DNA from: Primorskyibacter marinus
Lineage (GTDB): Bacteria > Pseudomonadota > Alphaproteobacteria > Rhodobacterales > Rhodobacteraceae
DNA: 64,000 nucleotides
Direction of reading: 5' to 3'
NCBI RefSeq assembly: GCF_003313245.1
Contig: NZ_QJSD01000007.1
Coordinates: 62,001 to 126,000 of the forward strand
Shown: in pieces, positions 38,539 to 47,928 of the stretch
Numbering within the stretch: the stretch's first letter is position 1
Layout: every line of letters begins with the position of its first letter
The notes under the pieces: model-generated
Told to the model about the DNA's origin: nothing
The model's database searches: none
What the model saw: the letters and a program-made list of their open reading frames with translations, nothing else
Translations under genes and position numbers: made by a program

Positions 38539-39648
38539 TCAGTTTCCGAAAATCTGGATCGGTGACGCCGCCAGAAGCTGCCCCAGCGCGGGCGATGGCG
38601 ACCGACTGAATTGGGTATTCGCGTTCAACCCCTGCCCGATGATCTGCACCACCTGCGGCGAGCCCGCGAATTTCGTATGGTTGCTGGAGCTTGCATCGTG
38701 GATCTTCGACAGGTCGATCACCGTCACCCCCAGCCGTTCCAGCACCGCCGCATCCGCCGCGCCGACCCGCGGCACCCCGCCCGCAATGCGGCGGGAGATG
38801 CGCAGCGCGAAATCATCCTTGGACACCAGCACATACAGCTTTTCCCGGATCGAGGCGGGAAGGATGCTGACCTGTGTGCGGAACAGATCAATATCAATAT
38901 CCGGCGCGGCCAGAACGATATGTTCCAGCTTGCCATGATGTTTCAACCGCGAGGCCAGTTGCGCATCGACCAGACCTTCCATTGTCAGGAACGTCCCCAT
39001 CGAATGGGCGAAAATGCCAAATCCTTCGGCATTGGTCCGCGTCAGGATCTCGGTGATTTCCTTCAGCTTGGCGCGGGCCACCAGCGCGCTGTTCAGGTCA
39101 TAGACATAGCGCGGCGTACTGGCCGCCGAGGCCCAGGTGAACAGCACCGGCACACCCTCGAACTTCGTATCCTCGACGAATTGCGCCAGCCGCAGGATGC
39201 CGTCGCTGGCGCTGGTGTTATAGCCGTGAACGAAAAACATCACCGACCGCTGACCGGGAGGCCTTGTCGCCAGCTCCTTGTTCAGCGCCGCGACAAAAGC
39301 GCCGTCGCTGTCAAAGACAGTCGGATCAACGACTGTGAATTCGCGCCTCGGATCAGGCGGCAACTGCCGCGCACGCTCCACCCGACCGGGCATATGGTTG
39401 GGCGGGATCGTCACCTCGACAGAGGCCAAGCCCAGCTCTGGCGCTCGTTGGGCGGTAAAGAACGCGCCGGTCACTTCTGTGGCCTGCCGGGTCGTGGCGA
39501 TAAAGACCTTTTGACGGTGCAGATCGAAGGATGCCGCCGGGAAGTCCGGGTTGACCACCCCGATCAGCTCTGGCGGGCGCCCGCAGCCGACAAGAAGCGA
39601 CAGCACAAGCGCCGCAACGAGGTATCTCAAAGCAACAATTCGGGTCAT
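38539..39648 (-). CDS. Lipoprotein alpha/beta hydrolase (DUF900 type)
   Basis: The ATG at 39648 with GGAG upstream gives 369 residues with a lipoprotein signal; the lipobox is L-V-G-C with Cys22 acylated. The DUF900 alpha/beta-hydrolase core has VMFFVHGYNTSASDGILRLAQ, the nucleophile elbow FAHSMGTF with Ser, and the Asp region HIVLAAPDIDIDLF. The C-terminal His is probably in KIHDASSSNH. Its substrate is unknown. The longer frame to 39831 has no signal peptide. It is a single gene upstream of pheS, with a hairpin between. Confidence 0.85.
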   Translation of the reverse strand: MTRIVALRYLVAALVLSLLVGCGRPPELIGVVNPDFPAASFDLHRQKVFIATTRQATEVTGAFFTAQRAPELGLASVEVTIPPNHMPGRVERARQLPPDPRREFTVVDPTVFDSDGAFVAALNKELATRPPGQRSVMFFVHGYNTSASDGILRLAQFVEDTKFEGVPVLFTWASAASTPRYVYDLNSALVARAKLKEITEILTRTNAEGFGIFAHSMGTFLTMEGLVDAQLASRLKHHGKLEHIVLAAPDIDIDLFRTQVSILPASIREKLYVLVSKDDFALRISRRIAGGVPRVGAADAAVLERLGVTVIDLSKIHDASSSNHTKFAGSPQVVQIIGQGLNANTQFSRSPSPALGQLLAASPIQIFGN

Positions 39649-39767
39649 GCGCGCTCCGCTTGGCTGAGTATGGCGCAGCCCGGACGTGCTGCAAGCTGAC
39701 GCAATGCTATCAGGGCGTGTGTGACCGGGCAATAACGTCATGGACCCCCGCAACCGGCACCACACAA

Positions 39768-39798
39768 GAAAAGGGCCGCCTCCGCAGAGACGACCCTT
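39768..39798 (-). terminator. Intrinsic terminator of rpmI-rplT
   Basis: On the minus strand AGGGTCGTCTC pairs with GAGGCGGCCCT (two T-G pairs) around TGCG, then TTTTC. It lies 36 bp after the rplT stop. Confidence 0.85.
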
Positions 39799-39833
39799 TG
39801 ATGTTTCGACCGATTGCTCGGACAGCGCCACGC

Positions 39834-40199
39834 TTATGCGGGCAATGCGGCTTTCGCCTGATCCACGATCGCGTTGAACGCTTCGGGCTCATGGACGGCC
39901 AGATCGGCCAGAACCTTGCGGTCCACTTCGATCCCGGCAAGACCCAGACCGTTGATGAAGCGCGAATATGTCAGCGTTTCATCATGGCCGCGCACAGCCG
40001 CGTTGATCCGCTGGATCCACAGCGCGCGGAAGTTCCGCTTGCGGTTCTTGCGGTCGCGTGTGGCGTATTGGTTTGCCTTGTCGACAGCCTGACGCGCCAC
40101 CTTGAAGGTGTTCTTGCGGCGGCCATAATAGCCCTTCGCGGCGTCGGTGACTTTCTTGTGACGGGCGTGGGTGACTGTCCCACCTTTGACTCGTGCCAT
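39834..40199 (-). CDS. rplT: 50S ribosomal protein bL20
   Basis: Early-assembly protein of the large subunit. The 121 residues begin [29 protein letters not shown], followed by the typical [23 protein letters not shown]. It lies 13 bp downstream of rpmI in a two-gene operon. infC, often upstream in other bacteria, is not here. Confidence 0.98.
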   Translation of the reverse strand: MARVKGGTVTHARHKKVTDAAKGYYGRRKNTFKVARQAVDKANQYATRDRKNRKRNFRALWIQRINAAVRGHDETLTYSRFINGLGLAGIEVDRKVLADLAVHEPEAFNAIVDQAKAALPA

Positions 40200-40212
40200 T
40201 GTTCAGATCTCC

Positions 40213-40413
40213 TTAGCGCGCGTAGGGCATCATTGGCTTGATGATCTGCTCATCAGCCTTGGCCAAAACCGTGGTTCCGCGCGCATCGCGGATGAACTTG
40301 GTCGAGCGTTTGATCATGCCGTGGCGCTTGCCTGCCTGACCTGCCTTGATCCGGCCCGAGGCCGTGATCTTGAACCGCTTCTTGCAGCTCGATTTCGTCT
40401 TCATCTTGGGCAT
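40213..40413 (-). CDS. rpmI: 50S ribosomal protein bL35
   Basis: With the ATG at 40413, preceded by AAGGAG at seven bases, the product is 66 residues: [20 protein letters not shown] and [18 protein letters not shown] are characteristic of bL35. The open frame to 40458 adds a tail not found in the family. It is the first gene of rpmI-rplT, with a 122-bp leader region upstream in which I found no certain regulatory structure. Confidence 0.97.
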   Translation of the reverse strand: MPKMKTKSSCKKRFKITASGRIKAGQAGKRHGMIKRSTKFIRDARGTTVLAKADEQIIKPMMPYAR

Positions 40414-40535
40414 TTCCGGCTCCTTGATATTAGGTTCGGTTACCGCGCGACTCGGCATGCCACTTAAGCCGGACGCGCAGGCGAAGCCGCCCTATACGCG
40501 CAGCCCGCGCGGATGACAAGAACCGATCCGCGATT

Positions 40536-40760
40536 TCAGTTGATGATGCGTCCGATAACAGCAGCGAAAGCGCGCGGCACGTCGTCAAAAGTCAGCCCGC
40601 CGGGTTCCAGATAGGACGCATAGCCGACAAGCCCGCCGCCGATGACCAACAGGATCAGCGCAAATACCGGCGCGCGCCCATCCGCCAGCGCAGCGGCCGC
40701 CCGCGTGATCGAAAAAACGCCCAGAAGGCAGCCGAGGACGAGGTAAAGATCACTCTCCAT
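40536..40760 (-). CDS. Small two-helix membrane protein downstream of pyk
   Basis: The 74-residue protein begins MESDLYLVLGCLLGVFSITRAAAALADGR and has a second hydrophobic stretch PVFALILLVIGGGLVGYASYLE. AAGGGG lies eight bases before the ATG at 40760; a start at 40781 is less likely. Small proteins of this look occur after pyruvate kinase in other Rhodobacterales, as far as I recall. Function unknown. It begins 40 bp after the pyk stop, so it is likely co-transcribed. Confidence 0.65.
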   Translation of the reverse strand: MESDLYLVLGCLLGVFSITRAAAALADGRAPVFALILLVIGGGLVGYASYLEPGGLTFDDVPRAFAAVIGRIIN

Positions 40761-40800
40761 GCCTCGCCCCTTCTTTTCCAAACGCCGTCTGGCGTCGCTT

Positions 40801-42246
<1,446 letters not shown>

Positions 42247-42390
42247 ATCAGCTCTTCCTTTGCATATTGATTTTTCGCAGGCGGGATCGGCGCAGCGATG
42301 TTATCGCTAACGAGCCCTTTGGGGCGTTATTGCCCATTTCACATTCTGACGCAACTGCCCTATGCAATCGCCAAGCAACATGAAAATCAC

Positions 42391-43128
42391 ATGACGTATC
42401 AACCATATTTCATCGAAGGTGTGCAACGCCCGTCTCGCTGGATGGTCACCTGCGATCACGCCAGCAACCTTGTGCCACCGGAACTTGGCGGCACATTGGG
42501 GCTGCCCGAAAGCGAAATGGCGCGTCATATCGCCTATGATATAGGGGCCGCAGGCGTCAGCCGCGCCCTTGCAGACGCGCTGGATGCCCCGGTGGCGCTG
42601 TCCAATTTCTCGCGGCTGGTCATTGACCCCAATCGCGGCGAAGATGACCCGACCCTGCTGATGCGGCTCTATGACGGGACGGTGATTCCCGGCAACCGCC
42701 ATGCCGATGCGGCAGAGCGCAAGCGCCGGCTTGACGCCTATCACCGGCCCTATCATGCGGCAGTGGAGGAAGTGGCGGCGCTGCATCCGAAACGGGTGAT
42801 CGTGTCGATCCACAGCTTCACGCCACAGCTCAAGGGGCGGCCACCGCGCCCGTGGCATATCGGCGTGCTGCACGCTTACGACGAACGCCTGACCAAACCG
42901 ATGTTTCACCGCCTGACCGCCGAAGGCGATCTGGTTGTCGGGATGAACCAACCTTACGGCGGTCACCTGCCCGGCGACTCGATCGACCGGCACGCGCTGC
43001 AACACGGGCGGCTGAACGTGCTGATCGAGCTACGCCACGATCTGATCGCCACACCGGATCAGCAACAGGCCTGGGGCCGGCGCCTTGCACCGCTGCTTGA
43101 AGCCGCCCTTGCCGATACCCACCTTTGA
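42391..43128 (+). CDS. N-formylglutamate amidohydrolase family protein
   Basis: The ATG at 42391 gives 245 residues. The DxxS/H motifs of the family are visible: VTCDHASNLVPPELG, the ARHIAYDIGAAGVSRALAD block and VIVSIHSFTPQLKGRPRPWHIG-like sequence near the middle. The C-terminal VLIELRHDLI is also a family feature. In histidine degradation the enzyme releases formate and glutamate, but there are no hut genes nearby, so the true N-acyl substrate is open. The open frame to 42298 is not needed. Confidence 0.87.
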   Translation: MTYQPYFIEGVQRPSRWMVTCDHASNLVPPELGGTLGLPESEMARHIAYDIGAAGVSRALADALDAPVALSNFSRLVIDPNRGEDDPTLLMRLYDGTVIPGNRHADAAERKRRLDAYHRPYHAAVEEVAALHPKRVIVSIHSFTPQLKGRPPRPWHIGVLHAYDERLTKPMFHRLTAEGDLVVGMNQPYGGHLPGDSIDRHALQHGRLNVLIELRHDLIATPDQQQAWGRRLAPLLEAALADTHL

Positions 43129-43162
43129 ATGATGGCCAGGGCCACCGACAAGGAGACACGAC

Positions 43163-43477
43163 ATGGATGACCAGACCCGCATCGAACTTGAGGCCGCCGC
43201 CTTTCGCCGCTTGCGCCAGCACCTGATGCAAGACCGCACCGATGTACAGAATATCGACATGATGAACCTGACCGGGTTCTGCCGGAACTGCCTGTCGCGC
43301 TGGTATCAGGAGGCCGCCAATGAACGCGGCATCGAGATGTCCAAGGACGAAGGCCGCGAGGCGTTCTACGGCATGACGATGGACGACTGGAAAGCCAACT
43401 ACCAGACCGATGCGGGCGCGGATAAGCAGGACGCCTTCAAGAAGGCCTTCGCCGAAAATGTCGGCCCCAAGGGCTGA
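43163..43477 (+). CDS. DUF1244 family protein
   Basis: The 104-residue protein has the DUF1244 core FRRLRQHLMQDRTDVQNIDMMNLTGFCRNCLSRWY with the conserved Cys pair, then GREAFYGMTMDDWK. It is a small helical family common in alpha- and gammaproteobacteria, with unknown role, structurally known as a helical dimer. AAGGAG precedes the ATG. It is tightly arranged with the amidohydrolase upstream (34 bp) and the membrane protein downstream (7 bp), suggesting one operon. Confidence 0.9.
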   Translation: MDDQTRIELEAAAFRRLRQHLMQDRTDVQNIDMMNLTGFCRNCLSRWYQEAANERGIEMSKDEGREAFYGMTMDDWKANYQTDAGADKQDAFKKAFAENVGPKG

Positions 43478-43484
43478 CAGGGCA

Positions 43485-44129
43485 ATGGCTGGCGATGATC
43501 GGCTGACAGGGTTTGTGCAAACCGCGCTGGCCGCCGGCCACGACCGGACAGAGATTGCCGCCCGGCTGCGCGCTGCGGGCTGGTCGGCAAGCGAAATCGA
43601 CCATGCGATGGGCCAATGGGCGCAAGACGGTTTTGCCCTGCCCGTGCCAAAGCCGTTGCCATCTCTGGGCGCGCGTGACGCTTTTCTTTATGCACTGATG
43701 TTCACGGCATTGGCCGTGGTTCTGGGCTTTTCCGTTCCGCTCGGCTTTGCCCTGATCGACAGTTGGCTGCCGGACCCGGCGGACAGACTCATGCGCCTGG
43801 CAGCGCGGATGCGCTGGCCCATTGCCGTGCTGGCGATATTCCTGCCGCTGTTCCTGATCCTTGACCGCAGAATGGTCCGCGCGACCCGGCAGGACGGTGC
43901 CCAACGCAGATCCCGCGCGCGGGCGGTGCTGGGCTTTCTTGCGCTCTTTCTTGCCGCGCTCACCCTTCTCGGGGATGCCATTTCCGTGGTTTTCACCTTC
44001 CTGTCGGGCGATCTGTCCCTGCGCTTCGCGGCAAAATCCGCCCTTGTCGCCCTGCTGGCCGCGCTGGCCTTTCTGTATGTCAAAGGCCTGATGGCCTCCG
44101 ATCCGACAAAGGCTGAAAATGAAACCTGA
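43485..44129 (+). CDS. DUF5671-like membrane protein
   Basis: The ATG at 43485 gives 214 residues. A soluble helical N-terminal part (LTGFVQTALAAGHDRTEIAARLRAAGWSASEIDHAM, a UBA/HTH-like three-helix segment) precedes four hydrophobic helices in two pairs. ARDAFLYALMFTALAVVLGFSVPLGFALIDSWLPDP closely fits DUF5671 proteins. Function unknown. Its stop lies 11 bp inside the following gene. Confidence 0.72.
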   Translation: MAGDDRLTGFVQTALAAGHDRTEIAARLRAAGWSASEIDHAMGQWAQDGFALPVPKPLPSLGARDAFLYALMFTALAVVLGFSVPLGFALIDSWLPDPADRLMRLAARMRWPIAVLAIFLPLFLILDRRMVRATRQDGAQRRSRARAVLGFLALFLAALTLLGDAISVVFTFLSGDLSLRFAAKSALVALLAALAFLYVKGLMASDPTKAENET

Positions 44130-44532
44130 CCGACTTGCCGTCTGGTGCCTGTCCGTGCTTGTCGCCGCGATGCTGGCGCTTGCGCTGATGCAAACCGGCG
44201 GGCCGGGCATGGGCCGGGCCGAGAAACGCGACTTTGCCCGGCTCAATGATCTGACCGGGCTTGAGCGTTTTGTGGTTTGCGTCGCGCGCAAGGGCGGGCA
44301 AGATACCCTGCCCCCGACCCTGTCCCCGGTCGCCGCCTGCCCGGAGGACACGCCCCGCGAGGATCCGTTCACTGGCGCGCCCTACCGCTACGAGCGGCAA
44401 AGCGACACCACCTTCCGGCTTTGCGCCCGCTTCGAAGTGCCCGAGCGTCTGGATTATCGCGCCAGTCAACTCGACAACGAAACCGGCTGCATCACCGGAC
44501 TATATGAACGGCCCGCGATGCAAATCGAGTAA
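44119..44532 (+). CDS. Hypothetical membrane-anchored periplasmic protein
   Basis: The 137-residue product has one N-terminal hydrophobic segment (LAVWCLSVLVAAMLALALMQ, about 6-25) that may be an uncleaved anchor. A periplasmic part follows with several cysteines (VVCVARKGG, AACPED, RLCARF, ETGCITG), possibly two disulphides. No family recognised. It overlaps the end of the DUF5671 gene by 11 bp, and such membrane pairs are seen side by side in related genomes, so a joint function is plausible. Codon use is native. Confidence 0.65.
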   Translation: MKPDRLAVWCLSVLVAAMLALALMQTGGPGMGRAEKRDFARLNDLTGLERFVVCVARKGGQDTLPPTLSPVAACPEDTPREDPFTGAPYRYERQSDTTFRLCARFEVPERLDYRASQLDNETGCITGLYERPAMQIE

Positions 44533-44591
44533 ACAAACCCTTGTTGCATCGCGCACAGAATTTACATTTTATTGTTAAATATTAATGGCTT

Positions 44592-44610
44592 AGGTTTCGC
44601 CGCGAAACCT
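44592..44610 (-). terminator. Hairpin at the end of the D-amino-acid transaminase gene
   Basis: AGGTTTCG (44592-44599) pairs perfectly with CGAAACCT (44603-44610) around a 3-base loop; the stem begins inside the transaminase stop codon. On the minus strand an AT-rich stretch follows, but no clean T-run. Confidence 0.5.
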
Positions 44611-45473
44611 CAGACCGCAGCCTTGCGGCTTTCCTCCAGATAGATCTCGCGCAGCCGCAGCGCCTTTGCGCCCGGCACCCCGTCGCCGATCGCCGCGCCG
44701 TCGATCGCCACCACCGGCATCACGAAGGTCGAGGCCGAGGTGATGAAGGCCTCATCCGCCTGTTTTACCTCGTCGATGGTGAAATTGCGTTCCTCCACCT
44801 CCATCTGCGCCTCGCGGGCAAAGCGCAGCACGGCCGCACGGGTGATGCCGTGCAGGATGTCCTTGGACAGTTCGCGCGTGATGATCTTGTTGCCCTTGAC
44901 GATATAGGCATTGTTCGACGTGCCCTCGGTCACAAACCCGTCCTCGACCATCCAGGCATCGTCGGCACCGGCCTTCTTGGCCATCATCTTGCCCATCGAC
45001 GGATAGAGCAGCTGCACCGTCTTGATGTCGCGGCGGCCCCAGCGAATATCGTCGATGGAGATCACCTTGATGCCCTGTTTCGCGACCGGGTTATCGGCCA
45101 GACCGGGCTTGTTCTGGGTGAACAGCACAACCGTCTGTGCGGTCGCTTCCGGGTCGGGAAAGGCAAAATCGCGATCCGCAGGCGCGCCACGGGTGATCTG
45201 AAGATAGATCATCCCCTCGTCAATCTCGTTCAGCCGCACCAACTCGCGGTGGATTTCCAGCAGCTCGTCCCTGGACATGGGCATGGCCATATCCAGCTCG
45301 GTCAAGGACCGTTCCAGCCGCACGGCATGGCCGTCAAAGTCGATCAGCTTGCCGCCCAGAACGCTTGTGACCTCATAGACCCCGTCCGCCATCAGAAAGC
45401 CCCGGTCAAAGATCGAGATCTTGGCGTCACTCTCAGGCAGGTAGTCGCCATTCACATAGACGGTGCGGCTCAT
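44610..45473 (-). CDS. dat: D-amino-acid transaminase (class IV aminotransferase)
   Basis: PLP enzyme exchanging amino groups between D-amino acids and 2-oxo acids, usually D-alanine + 2-oxoglutarate = pyruvate + D-glutamate. The 287 residues are of family length. It begins SRTVYVNGDYLPESDAKISIFDRGFLMADGVYEVT. The PLP lysine is probably K151 in RRDIKTVQLL, and the phosphate-binding block is VTEGTSNNAYIV. It is the third gene of dgcN-dgcA-dat (55 bp after dgcA), which supports the D-type assignment over branched-chain transaminase. Its product D-glutamate is the substrate of the upstream pair. Confidence 0.88.
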   Translation of the reverse strand: MSRTVYVNGDYLPESDAKISIFDRGFLMADGVYEVTSVLGGKLIDFDGHAVRLERSLTELDMAMPMSRDELLEIHRELVRLNEIDEGMIYLQITRGAPADRDFAFPDPEATAQTVVLFTQNKPGLADNPVAKQGIKVISIDDIRWGRRDIKTVQLLYPSMGKMMAKKAGADDAWMVEDGFVTEGTSNNAYIVKGNKIITRELSKDILHGITRAAVLRFAREAQMEVEERNFTIDEVKQADEAFITSASTFVMPVVAIDGAAIGDGVPGAKALRLREIYLEESRKAAV

Positions 45474-45528
45474 ATCGTGGTCCTTTGTTCTGTCGGGTGC
45501 GGAACCCGGTCGTGGCTAGCGGGGCGGA

Positions 45529-46494
45529 TCACCCCCAAAGCGCGGCTTCGGACGGGTGAACCCCCGCCTCGTCGAAAACCAGCGCGTCGTCACGGTCTTT
45601 AGCCAGCAGGAGCGGCCCGTCAAGGTCCGTCACCTCGACATCCTGCGCCAGCAGGACCGCTGGCGCCATCGCCAAAGAGCTTCCGACCATGCAGCCGACC
45701 ATGACCTGAAAGCCCAACCGCCGCGCCCTTTCGCGGGTGGCCAGCGCCTCTGTCAGCCCGCCGGTCTTGTCCAGTTTGATATTGACCATGTCATAGCGGC
45801 CCTGAAGCCGGTCCAGATCGTGCCGGTCATGGCAGCTTTCATCGGCGCAGACCGGCACCGGACGCGCGATCCCGTCCAAGGCGGAATCCTCGCCCGCAGG
45901 CAGAGGCTGTTCCACCAGGGCCACGCCAAGGCGATTGAGATGCGGGGCGAGATCGGCGTAGATCTCGGCGCTCCAGCCCTCATTCGCGTCAATGATGATG
46001 CTGGATTTCGGCGCGCCTGCGCGGACGGCCTCCAGCCTTGGCATATCGTCGGGCGTGCCAAGCTTGATCTTCAGCAAGGGCCGATGGGCGTGCTTTGCAG
46101 CGGACGCGCGCATCGCGTCGGGTTCATCCAGCGACAGGGTATAGGCGGTGATCTCGGGATATGGCCGCGCCAGCCCCGCCAGTTCCCACACGCGCTTGCC
46201 AGCGGTCTTTGCCTCCAGATCCCACAGGGCACAATCCACGGCATTTCGCGCGGCACCGGCGGGCAGAAGATCCTGCAAGGCCGTGCGGTCGAACCTGTCC
46301 GGCAGGCCCGCGATTTGGGCCTCGACGCTGTCCAGCGTTTCGTCATAGCGGGCATAGGGCACGCATTCGCCCCAGCCGGTCACGCCATCCTTGGCGATAC
46401 GGACGGTCAGCACCTTGGCCTCGGTCCGGGCACCCCGGCTGATGCGGAACACCTGCGCCAGCGGGAACGCATCGCGCGTCACGTCTATCTGCAC
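45529..46494 (-). CDS. dgcA: N-acetyl-D-glutamate racemase DgcA (enolase superfamily)
   Basis: Converts N-acetyl-D-glutamate to the L-form in the DgcN/DgcA D-glutamate pathway of marine bacteria. The GTG at 46494, with AGGAG eight bases upstream, gives 321 residues. The enolase-superfamily catalytic set is visible: K142-x-K144 (LKIKLG), metal ligands D169-x-N171, E195 (VEQPLP), D218-E219 (CADES) and K240-x-D242-K243 (IKLDKTGG). It looks like an L-Ala-D/L-Glu epimerase, the older annotation. A TTG at 46554 overlapping the dgcN stop is possible but adds a tail with no family match. Confidence 0.9.
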   Translation of the reverse strand: MQIDVTRDAFPLAQVFRISRGARTEAKVLTVRIAKDGVTGWGECVPYARYDETLDSVEAQIAGLPDRFDRTALQDLLPAGAARNAVDCALWDLEAKTAGKRVWELAGLARPYPEITAYTLSLDEPDAMRASAAKHAHRPLLKIKLGTPDDMPRLEAVRAGAPKSSIIIDANEGWSAEIYADLAPHLNRLGVALVEQPLPAGEDSALDGIARPVPVCADESCHDRHDLDRLQGRYDMVNIKLDKTGGLTEALATRERARRLGFQVMVGCMVGSSLAMAPAVLLAQDVEVTDLDGPLLLAKDRDDALVFDEAGVHPSEAALWG

Positions 46495-46550
46495 CGGATA
46501 TACTCCTGTCTTAGCTGCCCGGCACAACCTGCCACGGGCGAGATCGGAAC

Positions 46551-47552
46551 TCAAATGGCAGCCAGCGCCTTCACCAGCTTTTGCGTGCCAAAGCGGAACG
46601 GATCGGTGGCGGGCAGGCCCATGCGTTGTTCAAGCCCCGCCAGATAATCGCGGGCCTCGTCCTCTTCCATCGCCTGCGTGTTGACCGAGATCCCCACCAC
46701 CTGACAGGCCGGATTGGCGACCCGCGCCAGTGGCAGTGCCGTATCGCGCAAGACCTCCAGTGACGGCAGCGCATAGTCCGGCAGCCCGCGCATATGGGCG
46801 CGCGAGGGTTCGTGGCTGAGGATCAGCGCGTCGGGCTGGCCGCCATGGATCAAGGCCATGGTCACGCCGGAAAAGGAGACGTGGAACAGGCTGCCCTGCC
46901 CCTCGATCACATCCCAGTGGTCGTCGTCATTGTCGGGCGTCAGCCATTCCACCGATCCGGCCATGAAATCGGCCACGACCGCATCCAGCGGGATACCGTC
47001 GCCGGTGATCAGAATGCCGGTCTGTCCGGTGGCGCGGAAGGTGGATTTCATCCCCGCCGCACGCATGTCCCGGTCCAGCGCCAGCCCGGTATACATCTTG
47101 CCGACAGAGCAATCCGTCCCCACCGCCAGAACGCGCTTGCCGCGCCGTTTGACCCCGTCGGCAATCGGGTAGTTCACCGACGGCACCCGCACATCATGCA
47201 GCGTGCGCCCACATTCGGCGGCCACGGCCACCAGATCAGGCTCATCCCGCAGCAGGTTATGCAGACCCGAGGCAAGGTCAAAGCCTTCCTCCAACGCGGT
47301 TACCAGCACCTTTTTCCAGGCCTGCGAAATCACGCCGCCCCGGTTGGCAACGCCGATCACCAGCGTCTTTGCCCCTGCTGCCTTTGCCTCGGCCAGCGTC
47401 ATGTCCGGCAGCTTCATGTCGGCCTTGCAACCGTCCATCCGGAACTGGCCGACAGCATTGTCGGGCCGCCAGTCGCGAATGCCCTGCGCGACTTTTGCTG
47501 CAAGCGCATCAGGGGCATCCCCGAGAAACAACAGGTAGGGGGTCTGGATCAT
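46551..47552 (-). CDS. dgcN: D-glutamate N-acetyltransferase DgcN (DUF1611)
   Basis: The 333-residue protein belongs to the DUF1611 family, whose marine members acetylate D-glutamate with acetyl-CoA as the first step of D-glutamate catabolism. The N-terminal domain begins TPYLLFLGDAPDALAAKVAQG. The C-terminal P-loop domain has VLAVGTDCSVGKMYTGLAL (P-loop near 145-153), ATGQTGILITGDGIPLDAVVADF and a DALILSHEP motif. It is the first gene of the operon with dgcA and dat; GAGGTG precedes the ATG. It is divergent from mcl1. Confidence 0.9.
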   Translation of the reverse strand: MIQTPYLLFLGDAPDALAAKVAQGIRDWRPDNAVGQFRMDGCKADMKLPDMTLAEAKAAGAKTLVIGVANRGGVISQAWKKVLVTALEEGFDLASGLHNLLRDEPDLVAVAAECGRTLHDVRVPSVNYPIADGVKRRGKRVLAVGTDCSVGKMYTGLALDRDMRAAGMKSTFRATGQTGILITGDGIPLDAVVADFMAGSVEWLTPDNDDDHWDVIEGQGSLFHVSFSGVTMALIHGGQPDALILSHEPSRAHMRGLPDYALPSLEVLRDTALPLARVANPACQVVGISVNTQAMEEDEARDYLAGLEQRMGLPATDPFRFGTQKLVKALAAI

Positions 47553-47928
47553 GGCGGCACCTCGGGTTCTGTATCAGTTTTGTTTGCGACCCTAACAACT
47601 GGAGCGGAAAAAGAGTTTCGCAAGTCGCGGAAAAAGCAAAGGTTTGGCACAAGATTCTTCGATTCATTCTATATATTTCGCAGAAAACTTGCACTGCTTT
47701 ATGACAAGCGGGGAGGATTCATCGCAAAGATACCGCCGCAAGCACGGAACCATTATCTTCGCTGCCGCTGTTGTTTTCTGGACGAAGCGGTGCCGGTGTC
47801 GGCTTGACCAACCGCATTCTCAGCGCGCCCTGAATGCTGCAACCGCACATTCGCACTTGCAGCATGGGGCGCAAGAATATACTACTCAAGCCGACCAAAA
47901 CGAAACATCCTTACCCAGAGGTCCGCGC
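47553..47928. other. 376-bp divergent promoter region (dgcN / mcl1)
   Basis: Distinctly AT-richer than its surroundings, with no credible ORF; the mcl1 frame is open back to 47644 but without family similarity. It includes a TTTCGC-AAGTC-GCGGAAA near-palindrome (about 47615-47632) and a second TTTCGC further on, which could be regulator sites. CATTCTATATATTTCGC (about 47666-47682) could hold a -10 element. None of these is certain. Confidence 0.5.

Noticed and set aside
42380-42394. Four-codon frame (ATG AAA ATC ACA TGA) overlapping the start of the amidohydrolase gene
   Set aside because: Too short and without a ribosome-binding site to argue for a leader peptide; such ATGA overlaps arise easily.
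46495-46554. TTG start for dgcA overlapping the dgcN stop
   Set aside because: The extra 20 residues have no family match, whereas the GTG at 46494 has AGGAG at ideal spacing and gives the expected N-terminus.
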